In this document: positions 26,754-35,061 of the stretch, piece by piece | Layout of the letters: each line of letters begins with the position of its first letter | How positions within the stretch are numbered: the first letter of the stretch is position 1 | Assembly: GCF_040610475.1 (NCBI RefSeq) | Contig: NZ_JBEXMJ010000007.1 | Location: forward strand, 186,001 to 250,000 | DNA length: 64,000 bases | Source of the DNA: Actinopolymorpha sp. NPDC004070 | Lineage (GTDB): Bacteria > Actinomycetota > Actinomycetes > Propionibacteriales > Actinopolymorphaceae | Reading direction: 5' to 3' | Position numbers and translations under genes: made by a program | The notes under the pieces: generated by a model | What the model was told of the DNA's origin: nothing | Databases searched by the model: none | Seen by the model: the letters and a program-made list of their open reading frames with translations, nothing else

Positions 26754-28049
26754 ATGAAGACACCCCAGCGGCCGTCCACGGCACGCCCCGACCAGGGCCG
26801 GAGGGTGGCACCGCGCCCGGATCGGACCCTGGTCTTCGGGATCGTGGGCCCGGCCGACCTGGTGCCCCGGGTGGCGGCGGTGGCCGAGGCGACACCGGCC
26901 CTGCGGGCGGTGCGGCTGCCGTACCGGCAGGAACAGGAGACCGCCCGGATCCTGCGCGAGCACGCCGACGAGGTGGACGCCTGGCTGTTCACCGGCGTTG
27001 TGCCGCACGCGATCGCCGACGCCGAGCACGCGGCCGGTGCGCCGGCCGGTCACGTGTCCTACAGCGGCCTCACCCTGCTGGCGGCGTTGTTCCGGCTCGG
27101 CCGGGAGGGCCGCGACCTGACCAGGATCAGCATCGACACCCTCGACCCGCTGGAGGTACGCGAGACACTGGCCGAGGCGGGCCTGGCCGCGGACGCCGCC
27201 CGCACGATGGTCTACGCGCCGGAGGTCCGGTCCCGCGACGTGGTGGCGTTCCACCGGCAGGCGCGGGAGGAGGAAGGCGCCACGGTCGCGGTGACCTGCC
27301 TGCGATCGGCGTACGACGTGCTCCGCAAGGAGATGCCGGTGGTACGCCTCGCGCCCTCACCGCGCGACATCCGCGACGCGGTGGACGACCTCGTTCTGCA
27401 GACCCGGAACGCGCACCACTCCGACGCGCAGGTGGCGTTGGGGTTCGTGGAGCTGGCCGAGGCCGACCCGGCGCTCGAACGCGACCTCGGCGAACTCGGC
27501 GGCGCGGTGGTGCGGATCGACGCCGAACGCTATCTGCTGGTGACCACGCGCGGCCCGCTGGAACGGGTCACCGACGGGTTCCGCGCCGCGCCGTTCCTCG
27601 GCCGGCTGGCCGAGCGCCACGACCACGTGCACGTCGGACTCGGCATCGGGCGTTCGGCGGGGGAGGCGGCCGCCCACGCCTCGCGCGCACTGGCCCGGGC
27701 CCGCGCACAGGGTGACGTCGCCGCCGTCCTCGCCGCGCCCCACGACGCCGACATCATCCTCGCCGTCGGCGAACCCGCCGAGGGCGCCGGCCCGACCGAC
27801 CTCGGCCGGCTCGCCCAGCGGCTGGGCATGAGCCGGGCGACGCTGCAGTCGCTGCGGCAGTTCCTGGAGGGCGTGGAGGAGGGCCGGGTCACCGCGACCG
27901 AACTCGCCCTGGCGTTCGAGATCCAGGAGCGCAGCGCGCGCCGGCTGCTCAAGCGGCTGGAGCGCGCCGGCGCGGCGGTACCCGTCGGCACCCTGAACGA
28001 GGGCCAGATGGGCCGCCCGCCGGTCGTCTACCACGTTGAGCTGGGCTGA
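26754..28049 (+). CDS. Putative transcriptional regulator with sensor, PucR/CdaR-like and wHTH segments
   Basis: 431 residues, not assigned with certainty. Residues 20-200 look like an alpha/beta sensor domain (LVFGIVGPADLVPRVAAVAE; AWLFTGVVPHAIADAE). Residues about 290-330 (HVGLGIGRSAGEAAAHASRA) resemble the GGDEF-like middle domain of PucR/CdaR regulators. The C-terminal 70 residues form a winged helix-turn-helix (LGMSRATLQSLRQFL; AFEIQERSARRLLKRL). It is transcribed divergently from the DHDPS-like gene at 25652, suggesting it regulates that gene and possibly the next operon. The start fits a leaderless transcript. Confidence 0.65.
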   Translation: MKTPQRPSTARPDQGRRVAPRPDRTLVFGIVGPADLVPRVAAVAEATPALRAVRLPYRQEQETARILREHADEVDAWLFTGVVPHAIADAEHAAGAPAGHVSYSGLTLLAALFRLGREGRDLTRISIDTLDPLEVRETLAEAGLAADAARTMVYAPEVRSRDVVAFHRQAREEEGATVAVTCLRSAYDVLRKEMPVVRLAPSPRDIRDAVDDLVLQTRNAHHSDAQVALGFVELAEADPALERDLGELGGAVVRIDAERYLLVTTRGPLERVTDGFRAAPFLGRLAERHDHVHVGLGIGRSAGEAAAHASRALARARAQGDVAAVLAAPHDADIILAVGEPAEGAGPTDLGRLAQRLGMSRATLQSLRQFLEGVEEGRVTATELALAFEIQERSARRLLKRLERAGAAVPVGTLNEGQMGRPPVVYHVELG

Positions 28050-28093
28050 CCGGCAGATCTGTGCCGGCAGGCCGCACCGGCCGCGCCGAAAAC

Positions 28094-29149
28094 TCAGCGC
28101 AACCAGTCGTCCAGGTGCTCGGCGACGAACTCGTCGTCGGTGAGCTCGGGGTAGGCGGCGCAGACCCGGGCGATCTCCTCGGCCTGGCCGGGGGAGAGGC
28201 GTTCGTGCGGATCGAGGCACCAGGTCCCGGCCAGCAGACCCTGTCGCCGAAGCACCTCGTGCACGCCCGCGATGCAGCCGGCGAAGCCGCCGGTGGCGTC
28301 GAACACCGCGGCGTTGGCCTCGGTCAGCCGGGTGCTTTCCGCCAGTAGCGCCCGCAGCTCGCCGTCGTCGCCGGCCCAGGCCCGGCGTACCTGCTCCAGC
28401 ATCCGCACCGCCCGCTGGGTCCACACCGCCCACTGCCCGAGCAGCCCGCCGACGATGCGGCGCTGCACCACCTGGCCACCGACCTGTGCCGAGATCGGCG
28501 CCAGCAGGTCGGTGACGATGGTGTCGTCGTTGCCGGTGTAGAGCGCGACCTCGCCGCCCCGGTCGGCCTCGGCGATCCCGCGTACGGCCTCCATCGTGCG
28601 GTAGCGGTCGAACGGCGCGAGCTTGGCGGCCACCACGCACGGCAGGTCGGCGAGCTCCCGCCAGAACTGCCGGGAGAGGTACCTCCCACCCACGGCCTCC
28701 TGCAGGTAGAACCCGAACACCGGCAGCACCTCGCCGACGGCCTTGGCCCGCAGCAGGAGGTCCTGTTCGTCCAGGTCGGGACCGGCCGGGCCGAGGAGGA
28801 CGGCGTGGTAGCCGAGCCGGGCGGCGAGCTCGGCCTCGCGCACCGCCTGGCGTACGTCGCCGACGGCGCCGGCGACGCGCAGGAACGGCCGGCCGGCGAC
28901 CGCCTCGTCGAGTGTCTCCCGGGTCAGGTCGAGGACGGGTTCGAGCAGGCCGGCGGACCTGATCGTGAACTGCGTGGTGTGGACGCCGACCGCCACCCCG
29001 CCCGCGCCCGCCGCGGCGTAGTAGCGGGTGAGGGCGCGCTGGCGGCGTTCGTCGAAGGTCCGGTCGGCGGTGAGGGCCAGCGGGTGCGCCGGAATCACGC
29101 AGCCGTCGGCGATCAACCGCGCCTGCGCGGCCGGGAGAGTTGCTGCCAT
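28094..29149 (-). CDS. DHDPS-family aldolase-like protein (atypical, second copy)
   Basis: 351 residues of the DHDPS/NAL superfamily. The Schiff-base lysine is in CVVAAKLAPFDRY and the Tyr region is LPVFGFYLQEAVGG. The usual GTTGE motif is replaced by GVAVGVHTTQFTI, similar to the replacement in the protein at 25652. It is longer than DapA because of a C-terminal helical extension. ATG 29149 overlaps the stop of the upstream NAD-epimerase gene (ATGA), so both enzymes are co-translated and probably act in one sugar pathway. The substrate is unknown. Confidence 0.8.
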   Translation of the reverse strand: MAATLPAAQARLIADGCVIPAHPLALTADRTFDERRQRALTRYYAAAGAGGVAVGVHTTQFTIRSAGLLEPVLDLTRETLDEAVAGRPFLRVAGAVGDVRQAVREAELAARLGYHAVLLGPAGPDLDEQDLLLRAKAVGEVLPVFGFYLQEAVGGRYLSRQFWRELADLPCVVAAKLAPFDRYRTMEAVRGIAEADRGGEVALYTGNDDTIVTDLLAPISAQVGGQVVQRRIVGGLLGQWAVWTQRAVRMLEQVRRAWAGDDGELRALLAESTRLTEANAAVFDATGGFAGCIAGVHEVLRRQGLLAGTWCLDPHERLSPGQAEEIARVCAAYPELTDDEFVAEHLDDWLR

Positions 29150-30171
29150 CAGAACCGTCCGTCCCGTCGCTGGAACTTCGTCGGCTTGTCCCACAGCGTG
29201 CCGCCCGCGGCGACCCACGCCGCCTGCGCCTCGACCAGCGCGCCGGCGGAGATCTCGGGGTAGCCGAACAGCGCGTGGCAGCGGGACGCGTCCGACAGCA
29301 GCGCGGTGGGCGCCTCGGTGCCGGAGTAGTGCGGCTCGACGCCGAACAGTTCGCCGAACCTCGCCGCGACCCGGCGTACGGACAGGGTTTCCGGCCCGGT
29401 CAGGTTGAGGGTGAGTGCGGGGCTGGACGCGTGGAGCAGCGACCGGAGGGCGACCTCGTTGGCGTACGCCTGCCAGACGACGTTGACGTGCCCGGTGGTG
29501 ACGTCGACCGGCTCACCGGCCCGCACCGAGCGGGCGATGTCGGCGAGGACGCCGTAGCGCAGGTCGACCGCGTAGTTGAGCCGGAGCAGGGCCACCCTGG
29601 TGCCGTGCCGGGAACTGGCGTAGGCGAACGCGCGCTCGCGGCCCAGGCACGACATGGCGTACTCGCCCACCGGGTCAGGCGGGTCGGACTCGGTGCACCC
29701 GCCGGCGGTGACCGGGACCAGCGGATAGACGTTGCCGGTGGAGAACGCCGCGATCCGCGCATCCGCGTAGCGGCGGGCGACCGCCACCGGCAGGAACGCG
29801 TTGACCGCCCACGTCTGCGCGGGATCGGCGGAGGAGCCGAACTTCGCGCCCACCATGTAGACGACGTTGCCCGCGTCGGGCAGGTCGGTGAGGTCGGCGT
29901 CGGGGGACAGGTCGAAGGAGACCGTACGGACACCGCGGTCGCGCAGCCGCTTCTCGACCTCGCGGTCGCTCCAGCGGGACACCGCGATCACGTCGACGTC
30001 GGTGCGTCCCGCGGCGTCCAGGCCGCGCCGGGCGAGGTGGCACAGGCTCGGGCCCATCTTGCCGCCGGCGCCGAGCACCACCAGGTCGCCGGTCAGCTCG
30101 GCGAGGTCGGTGACCAACCGCGGTGGGGGTTCGGCCAACCGCCGTTCCAGGTCGTCGTCGGACTCGAACAC
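29149..30171 (-). CDS. NAD-dependent epimerase/dehydratase (extended SDR)
   Basis: 340 residues. The Rossmann NAD-binding element LVVLGAGGKMGPSLCHLAR occupies about 30-48; the later FSTGNVYPLVPVT and EYAMSCLGRERAF segments occupy the SDR active-site positions (YxxxK is degenerate as YAMSC). C-terminal WAAG/TKFQRRDGRF is ordinary. GTG 30171 is preceded by GAGGAAAGGAAG. It heads a two-gene operon with the DHDPS-like gene, and a perfect 7-2-7 palindrome lies 40 bases upstream. Probably a sugar or sugar-acid dehydrogenase/epimerase. Confidence 0.8.
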   Translation of the reverse strand: MFESDDDLERRLAEPPPRLVTDLAELTGDLVVLGAGGKMGPSLCHLARRGLDAAGRTDVDVIAVSRWSDREVEKRLRDRGVRTVSFDLSPDADLTDLPDAGNVVYMVGAKFGSSADPAQTWAVNAFLPVAVARRYADARIAAFSTGNVYPLVPVTAGGCTESDPPDPVGEYAMSCLGRERAFAYASSRHGTRVALLRLNYAVDLRYGVLADIARSVRAGEPVDVTTGHVNVVWQAYANEVALRSLLHASSPALTLNLTGPETLSVRRVAARFGELFGVEPHYSGTEAPTALLSDASRCHALFGYPEISAGALVEAQAAWVAAGGTLWDKPTKFQRRDGRF

Positions 30172-30210
30172 CGTTGTCTTCCTTTCCTCACCGCCGGCCT
30201 GCACCGGCAT

Positions 30211-30226
30211 TACGGTCGAGACCGTA
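30211..30226. promoter_or_regulatory. Operator-like palindrome 1
   Basis: TACGGTCGAGACCGTA is an inverted repeat with 7-bp perfect arms and a 2-bp centre, 40 bases upstream of the minus-strand epimerase start. Related sites lie at 30400 and 45356. Confidence 0.6.
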
Positions 30227-30375
30227 TCTAGCGGGCGTTCCCGCGTCAACGTCCGGTCCGGAACGACGCGCCGAGGCTCCCTTCGTACGGCATTCCCGCA
30301 CCAGTTGCCGGACGCCGTCGTCGACGTTCACCTCGACCTGCTCGCGACAGTTGCGTTACGTCCGAGGATCCGCCA

Positions 30376-30405
30376 TTGACAGCGGCGGAGAGGGGGTCCT
30401 ACGGT
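30376..30405 (+). promoter_or_regulatory. Promoter of the ABC-transporter operon
   Basis: TTGACA (30376-30381) and TACGGT (30400-30405) are separated by 18 bases, a near-consensus sigma-A-type promoter about 50 bases before the lipoprotein start. The -10 box overlaps operator-like site 2. Confidence 0.6.
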
Positions 30406-30415
30406 CAGGACCGGA
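30400..30415. promoter_or_regulatory. Operator-like site 2
   Basis: TACGGTCAGGACCGGA matches site 1 at 13 of 16 positions and overlaps the -10 box of the plus-strand promoter, a position expected for repression. Confidence 0.5.
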
Positions 30416-30456
30416 ATTCTCCAAGATCGCTGAATCCCTTCCCCCTGGGGGCACCC

Positions 30457-32292
30457 ATGTTCGAGCGTTTTCGCTCCCCCGGCGCGCCGGTGTCCGGTCC
30501 CACCCGGCGCGACCTGTTGCGCGGCGCCAGCTTCCTCACCCTCGCCGCCGGTGCGGGTGCCCTGACCGGCTGCTCGGTCTTCTCCGACAGCTCCGACCCC
30601 GGACCCGCCGACGCCGCCGACGCGGGCAACGCCGGCGGCGGCAAGCCCAAGCAGGTGCTGCGGCTGGGCTTCAACAACTTCGCCGTCCTCGACCCGCAGG
30701 TCATCACCGACGGCATGTGGCTGTCCCTGCGCGGCATCTTCGAGGGCCTGGTCTCCCAGAACGACCAGGGCACCGACGTCGTCCCTGCGGTGGCCGAGAA
30801 GTGGTCGATGTCCCCTGACGGCCTCACTTACACCTTCACGCTGCGCACGAACGCCAAGTGGTCCAACGGCGACCCGGTGGTTGCGTCGGACTTCGAGCGC
30901 ACGCTCAAGCGGTTGTTCACCCCGAGCCAGGCCTCGGCCGGCGGCACCACGATGGGCGCCAACTCCTACCAGGCGGCCACCGGCATCAAGGGAGCCGCGG
31001 AGTTCCTCGCCGGCACGCTGACCGACTGGTCGAAGGTCGGGGTGAAGGCCAGTGGGGACCACGAGCTCGTCATCACCCTGGAGAACCCCAACGCGGGCTT
31101 CCTCCTCGGGCTCACCCACCCGTCGATGCTCCCGCTGCACATGGACAGCGTGGAGAAGGACCCCAAGGGCTGGCAGAACGCCGGCAACCTCGTCTCCAAC
31201 GGCCCGTTCAAGCTGTCGAAGTGGACGCAGAACGCCTCGATGGTCCTCGTGCCCAACGAGCACTACTGGGACAAGGGCAAGGTGTTCCTGTCCCGGATCG
31301 AGATCAACCTGCAGGAGGCGGTGGCCACCGGGACCGCGACCGTGCCGTACGAGAACGGCGAGGTCGACATGGTGGGCATCGCCGACGCCGACGCGATCCG
31401 CTTCCAGAAGGACCCCACGCTCGCCAAGCAGGTGCACGCGGTGGAGAAGTACTCCATCGTCTATCTCGCCAAGCTGCGCAGCAAGAATCCCGCCCTGGAC
31501 GACGTACGCGTACGCAAGGCGCTGTCGCTGGCGGCCGGGCGCGCGGACCTGACCAAGATCGGCCCGGGCATGGCGCAGGGCACCTCGCTGGTCGTCGACA
31601 ACGTGCCCGGCTGGGACTCGAGCCTGGCCATCAAGGACGACGTCGCGCAGGCGAAGAAGCTGCTCGCCGACGCGGGCTACCCCGGCGGCAAGGGCCTGCC
31701 GACCGTCCGCATCCTCGCCGGTGTCCAGTCGCCGATCATCGACGCGCTCGTGCAGGCCTGGCAGAAGAACCTCGGCATCAAGGCCAAGGCCGACATCGTG
31801 GAGGCCGGCGTCTACGTCGAGCGCCGGTGGGCGGTGCAGGCCGACGACTACATCGGCTTCTACTTCGGCACGTTCGCCGGCCTGCACACCTGGCCGGTGA
31901 TGGTCGGCGTCCTGTGGGGACCCAAGGACGTGCAGAAGATCAGCCTGCCCGCCGCCGACTGGGCTGCGTACCAGCAGGTGGAGAGCGACACCAAGCTCAG
32001 CCCGGCCAAGCGCAACGCCGAGCTCGACGCGATGCTGGCGGACAAGGCCAGCCCCGAGTCCAAGCGGCTCGGCCAGCTCGTCGAGCAGGCCTCGGCCACC
32101 CGCGACGAGGACGAGCAGCTGAAGCTGTTCAAGGAGGCCGCGAAGCTACGCGACCAGCAGTTCCTCTACGTTCCCTTGTTGTGGAACTCCGCGATGTTCG
32201 CCGTCGCGCCGAAGGTGCATGACCTGCACCTGCGGGCGGCGCCGGACTTCTTCTACTTCAAGGGAATCAGCATCGGGAAGGGCAGTGCATGA
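30457..32292 (+). CDS. ABC transporter substrate-binding lipoprotein (SBP family 5)
   Basis: 611 residues, peptide/nickel/oligosaccharide-type binding protein. The N-terminus has a twin-arginine-like TRRDLLRG followed by a hydrophobic stretch and lipobox LTGC, predicting an exported lipoprotein. LRLGFNNFAVLDPQ, VPAVAEKWSMSPDGLTYTF and KWSNGDPVVASDFERTLKR are SBP_bac_5 signatures. ATG 30457 has a G-rich ribosome-binding site. It is first gene of the operon with a Gfo/Idh/MocA enzyme, two permeases and two ATPases. Given the neighbours, oligosaccharides or uronides are the likely ligand rather than peptides. Confidence 0.88.
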   Translation: MFERFRSPGAPVSGPTRRDLLRGASFLTLAAGAGALTGCSVFSDSSDPGPADAADAGNAGGGKPKQVLRLGFNNFAVLDPQVITDGMWLSLRGIFEGLVSQNDQGTDVVPAVAEKWSMSPDGLTYTFTLRTNAKWSNGDPVVASDFERTLKRLFTPSQASAGGTTMGANSYQAATGIKGAAEFLAGTLTDWSKVGVKASGDHELVITLENPNAGFLLGLTHPSMLPLHMDSVEKDPKGWQNAGNLVSNGPFKLSKWTQNASMVLVPNEHYWDKGKVFLSRIEINLQEAVATGTATVPYENGEVDMVGIADADAIRFQKDPTLAKQVHAVEKYSIVYLAKLRSKNPALDDVRVRKALSLAAGRADLTKIGPGMAQGTSLVVDNVPGWDSSLAIKDDVAQAKKLLADAGYPGGKGLPTVRILAGVQSPIIDALVQAWQKNLGIKAKADIVEAGVYVERRWAVQADDYIGFYFGTFAGLHTWPVMVGVLWGPKDVQKISLPAADWAAYQQVESDTKLSPAKRNAELDAMLADKASPESKRLGQLVEQASATRDEDEQLKLFKEAAKLRDQQFLYVPLLWNSAMFAVAPKVHDLHLRAAPDFFYFKGISIGKGSA

Positions 32293-33176
32293 GTGACCTG
32301 CGAGTTGGTCTGGTCGGCGTCAACACCTCCCATGCGAGCGCGTTCGCGCGCCTGCTGAACGAGCGCGAGGTCGCACCGGGCGCCCGGGTGACCTGGGTCT
32401 GGGGCGGTGAGCTGCGTGCGGACCAGCCGGACGCGCCGACGCTGGCCGCGAAGTACGACATCCCCGAGGTGGTGAACGACCCCACCGACCGGATCGGCGA
32501 CACCGACCTGGTGCTGGTCGTCGACGACACCGGCGGCGGCGCCAACCACGTGCCGCTGGCCCGGCCGTTCGTCGAGGCGGGCGTACCGGCCTTCCTGGAC
32601 AAGCCGATGGCGGTCGACCTCGGCGCGGCGAAGGAGCTGTTCGACCTGGCCGCGGCGAAGGGGACCCCGGTGACCAGCTCCTCGGCGTTGCGCTACGCCG
32701 TCGAGCTCGCCGCGGAGAAGGACCGGATCGCCGAGCTCGGCGCACTGTCGTCGGTGGTGAGCGTGGGCCCGGGCGAGTGGTACTACTACGGCGTCCACGC
32801 GGTCGAGCAGCTCTTCGCTGCTGTCGGTGGCGGTGTGGAGTGGGTGCAGCGGTTCACCTGGCCCGACCGGGACGTCGCGGTGATGTCCTACGCCGACGGC
32901 GGTCCCACCGCGGTGGTGCAGACCCTGCGCGACGCGGCGTACCGCTTCCACCTCACGATGTACGGCGCGCAGGACATGCACGCGGTCCGGATCGCCGACT
33001 TCGACGGGTTCTACGCCGGCCAGGCACGGGCCGCGGTGGAGATGGCCCGCACCGGCACGCCGCCGGTCCGGCCGGAGGAGACCCTCGAACTCCTCGCGGT
33101 GCTGCGGGCCGGCGTCCTGTCGGCCGAACGCGACGGCGCCAAGGTGAGCGTGGCGTCCGTCCTCGCCGGGGACTGA
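32289..33176 (+). CDS. Gfo/Idh/MocA family oxidoreductase
   Basis: 295 residues. The N-terminal Rossmann fold begins LRVGLVGVNTSHASAFA, with the dinucleotide glycine pattern less regular than usual. The family EKP motif appears as FLDKPMAVDL (K in NAD and substrate binding). The C-terminal alpha/beta dimerisation domain is short. It is likely to oxidise or dehydrate a sugar or inositol-like substrate with NAD(P). The ATG overlaps the lipoprotein stop (ATGA), inside a transporter operon, which points to the imported compound as substrate. Confidence 0.8.
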   Translation: MSDLRVGLVGVNTSHASAFARLLNEREVAPGARVTWVWGGELRADQPDAPTLAAKYDIPEVVNDPTDRIGDTDLVLVVDDTGGGANHVPLARPFVEAGVPAFLDKPMAVDLGAAKELFDLAAAKGTPVTSSSALRYAVELAAEKDRIAELGALSSVVSVGPGEWYYYGVHAVEQLFAAVGGGVEWVQRFTWPDRDVAVMSYADGGPTAVVQTLRDAAYRFHLTMYGAQDMHAVRIADFDGFYAGQARAAVEMARTGTPPVRPEETLELLAVLRAGVLSAERDGAKVSVASVLAGD

Positions 33177-33178
33177 GC

Positions 33179-34198
33179 GTGTTCGGGTTCGCGGCGTACC
33201 TCGGCCGCCGGTTGCTGCGGCTGGTGGCGTCGCTGGTCGCGGTGTCGCTGATCACGTTCGTCCTGCTGCAGCTGGCGCCGGGCAACTTCGCCGACATCCA
33301 GCGGATCAGCAGCGGCGCCAGCACCATCGGGTCGGCCGGCACCGAGGACGTCGCGAACGCGTTCAAGGCCCGCTACGGCGCCGACGTCCCGGTCTGGAAG
33401 CAGTACCTCATCTTCATGAAGGGCGCGGTCACCTGGGACTTCGGCCCGTCGTACAAGTACCCCACGCTGGACGTCCAGGAGATCATCGCCAAGGCGTTCC
33501 CGGTGTCGGCCACGCTGGCGTTGCTGTCGGTGCTGCTGGCGCTGCTGATCGCCCTGCCGGTCGGTGTCTTCGCCGCGCTGCGGCAGAACTCCCCGGCCGA
33601 CCACGGGACGATGTTCCTGGTCACGTTGGGGCACGCGCTGCCGGGCTTCCTCAGCGCGGCGTTCCTGGTGCTGTTGTTCACCGCCACGCTGCACGTGCTG
33701 CCCTCCAGCGGGTTCTCCGGGCCGCGCAACCTGATCATGCCGGTGCTCGCGCTGGCCGTCGGGCCGGCCGCGGTGCTCGCCCGCTACGTCCGGTCGAGCA
33801 TGCTGGAGACGCTGCGGGAGGAGTACGTCACCGCGGCCTACGCCAAGGGTGGCCCGCGCCGCACGGTCATCGTCCGGCACGCGCTGCGCAACTCCCTCAT
33901 CCCGCTGGTGACGGTGGTCGGCCCGTTGCTGGCGGGGCTGATGACCGGGACGGTGTTCATCGAGGCGCTGTTCCGCATCCCCGGGCTGGGCCTCTACTTC
34001 GCCGCCGCGGCGGCCAGCCGGGACATGCCGCTGCTGATGGGCAGCACGTTGTTCTTCGCGGTCATCCTGATGGTCACCAACCTTCTGGTCGACCTGGTGT
34101 ACGGCGTACTCGATCCACGGATCCGGGCCGAAGGGGGGTGGGGACGATCGCGCTCTCGGAAGGCGTCGCAGCGGATCTCACCGCAGGAAACACTGTGA
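33179..34198 (+). CDS. ABC transporter permease (DppB type)
   Basis: 339 residues with an N-terminal membrane helix (LLRLVASLVAVSLITFVLLQL) and five more segments. The typical LAPGNF start of DppB/OppB, and the EAA loop (EEYVTAAYAKGGPRRTVIVRHALRNSL) that contacts the ATPase are present. GTG 33179 lies two bases after the stop of the preceding gene. The C-terminal 20 residues (from about RAEGGWGRSRS) overlap the sequence upstream of the next permease and are probably disordered. Confidence 0.88.
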   Translation: MFGFAAYLGRRLLRLVASLVAVSLITFVLLQLAPGNFADIQRISSGASTIGSAGTEDVANAFKARYGADVPVWKQYLIFMKGAVTWDFGPSYKYPTLDVQEIIAKAFPVSATLALLSVLLALLIALPVGVFAALRQNSPADHGTMFLVTLGHALPGFLSAAFLVLLFTATLHVLPSSGFSGPRNLIMPVLALAVGPAAVLARYVRSSMLETLREEYVTAAYAKGGPRRTVIVRHALRNSLIPLVTVVGPLLAGLMTGTVFIEALFRIPGLGLYFAAAAASRDMPLLMGSTLFFAVILMVTNLLVDLVYGVLDPRIRAEGGWGRSRSRKASQRISPQETL

Positions 34199-35061
34199 CC
34201 GAACAGGAGCGGCCCAGGGGACAGTGGGCCCGGGCGTGGGACCGGTTCCGGGCGAACCGGCTCGCCCTCGGCAGCCTGGTGTTCTGTGCCCTGCTGGTGC
34301 TGGCCGCGATCGCGGCACCCCTGGTCGCGCCGCACCATTACGCCGAGGTCGACTACACCGCCCGACTCGCACCGATCGGCGCGCCCGGCCACCCTCTCGG
34401 CACCGACCTGCTCGGCCGCGACATCGCCGGCCGGCTCGTCTACGGCCTGCGGACGGCGCTGGTCGTGGCGTTCGGCGCGGAGATCACCGCGCTGGTGCTC
34501 GCGCTGCTCGTCGGCCTGGTCGCGGGCTACCGCGGCGGCCGGGTCGAGCAGGCCCTGATGGGTCTCACGGACGTCATGTACGCGTTCCCCAGCTACCTGT
34601 TCGCGGTGGTGCTGGTGACCGTGCTGGGCCGCAGCCTGTTCGCGCTGATCCTGGCCATCGGCATCGCCTCGTGGGTGACCCAGGCCCGGCTGGTCCGGGC
34701 GCAGGTGCTGACCCTGAAACAGCGGGAGTACGTCGAGGCCGCCAGCGCGATGGGGGCGCGTGGCACCACGATCGCGGTGAAGTACATCCTGCCGAACGCG
34801 ATCGGGCCCATCCTGGTCACCACCAGCTTCGCCATCCCGGCGGCGATCTCGGCCGAGGCGGGTCTCGCCCTGCTCGGGCTGGGCGTCCAGCCGCCGACGC
34901 CCTCGTGGGGCGCGATGATCACCGACGGAATGCGCTACCTCCTGGCCGCACCGCACGTGATGGTCTTCCCGGCAACCCTGTTCGCGTTGACGCTGCTGGC
35001 GTTCACCTGGGTGGGCGACGGGCTGCGGGACGCCTTCGACCCGACGGCGGAGCAACGATGA
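34195..35061 (+). CDS. ABC transporter permease (DppC type)
   Basis: 288 residues with an N-terminal OppC-like helix (ALGSLVFCALLVLAAIAAPLV), the HPLGTDLLGRDIAGRLVYG signature and the EAA loop (REYVEAASAMGARGTTIAVKY). GTG 34195 overlaps the stop of the previous permease and has AGGAAA 6 bases upstream; an in-frame GTG at 34138 is less likely. It pairs with the DppB-type permease. Confidence 0.9.
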   Translation: MTEQERPRGQWARAWDRFRANRLALGSLVFCALLVLAAIAAPLVAPHHYAEVDYTARLAPIGAPGHPLGTDLLGRDIAGRLVYGLRTALVVAFGAEITALVLALLVGLVAGYRGGRVEQALMGLTDVMYAFPSYLFAVVLVTVLGRSLFALILAIGIASWVTQARLVRAQVLTLKQREYVEAASAMGARGTTIAVKYILPNAIGPILVTTSFAIPAAISAEAGLALLGLGVQPPTPSWGAMITDGMRYLLAAPHVMVFPATLFALTLLAFTWVGDGLRDAFDPTAEQR

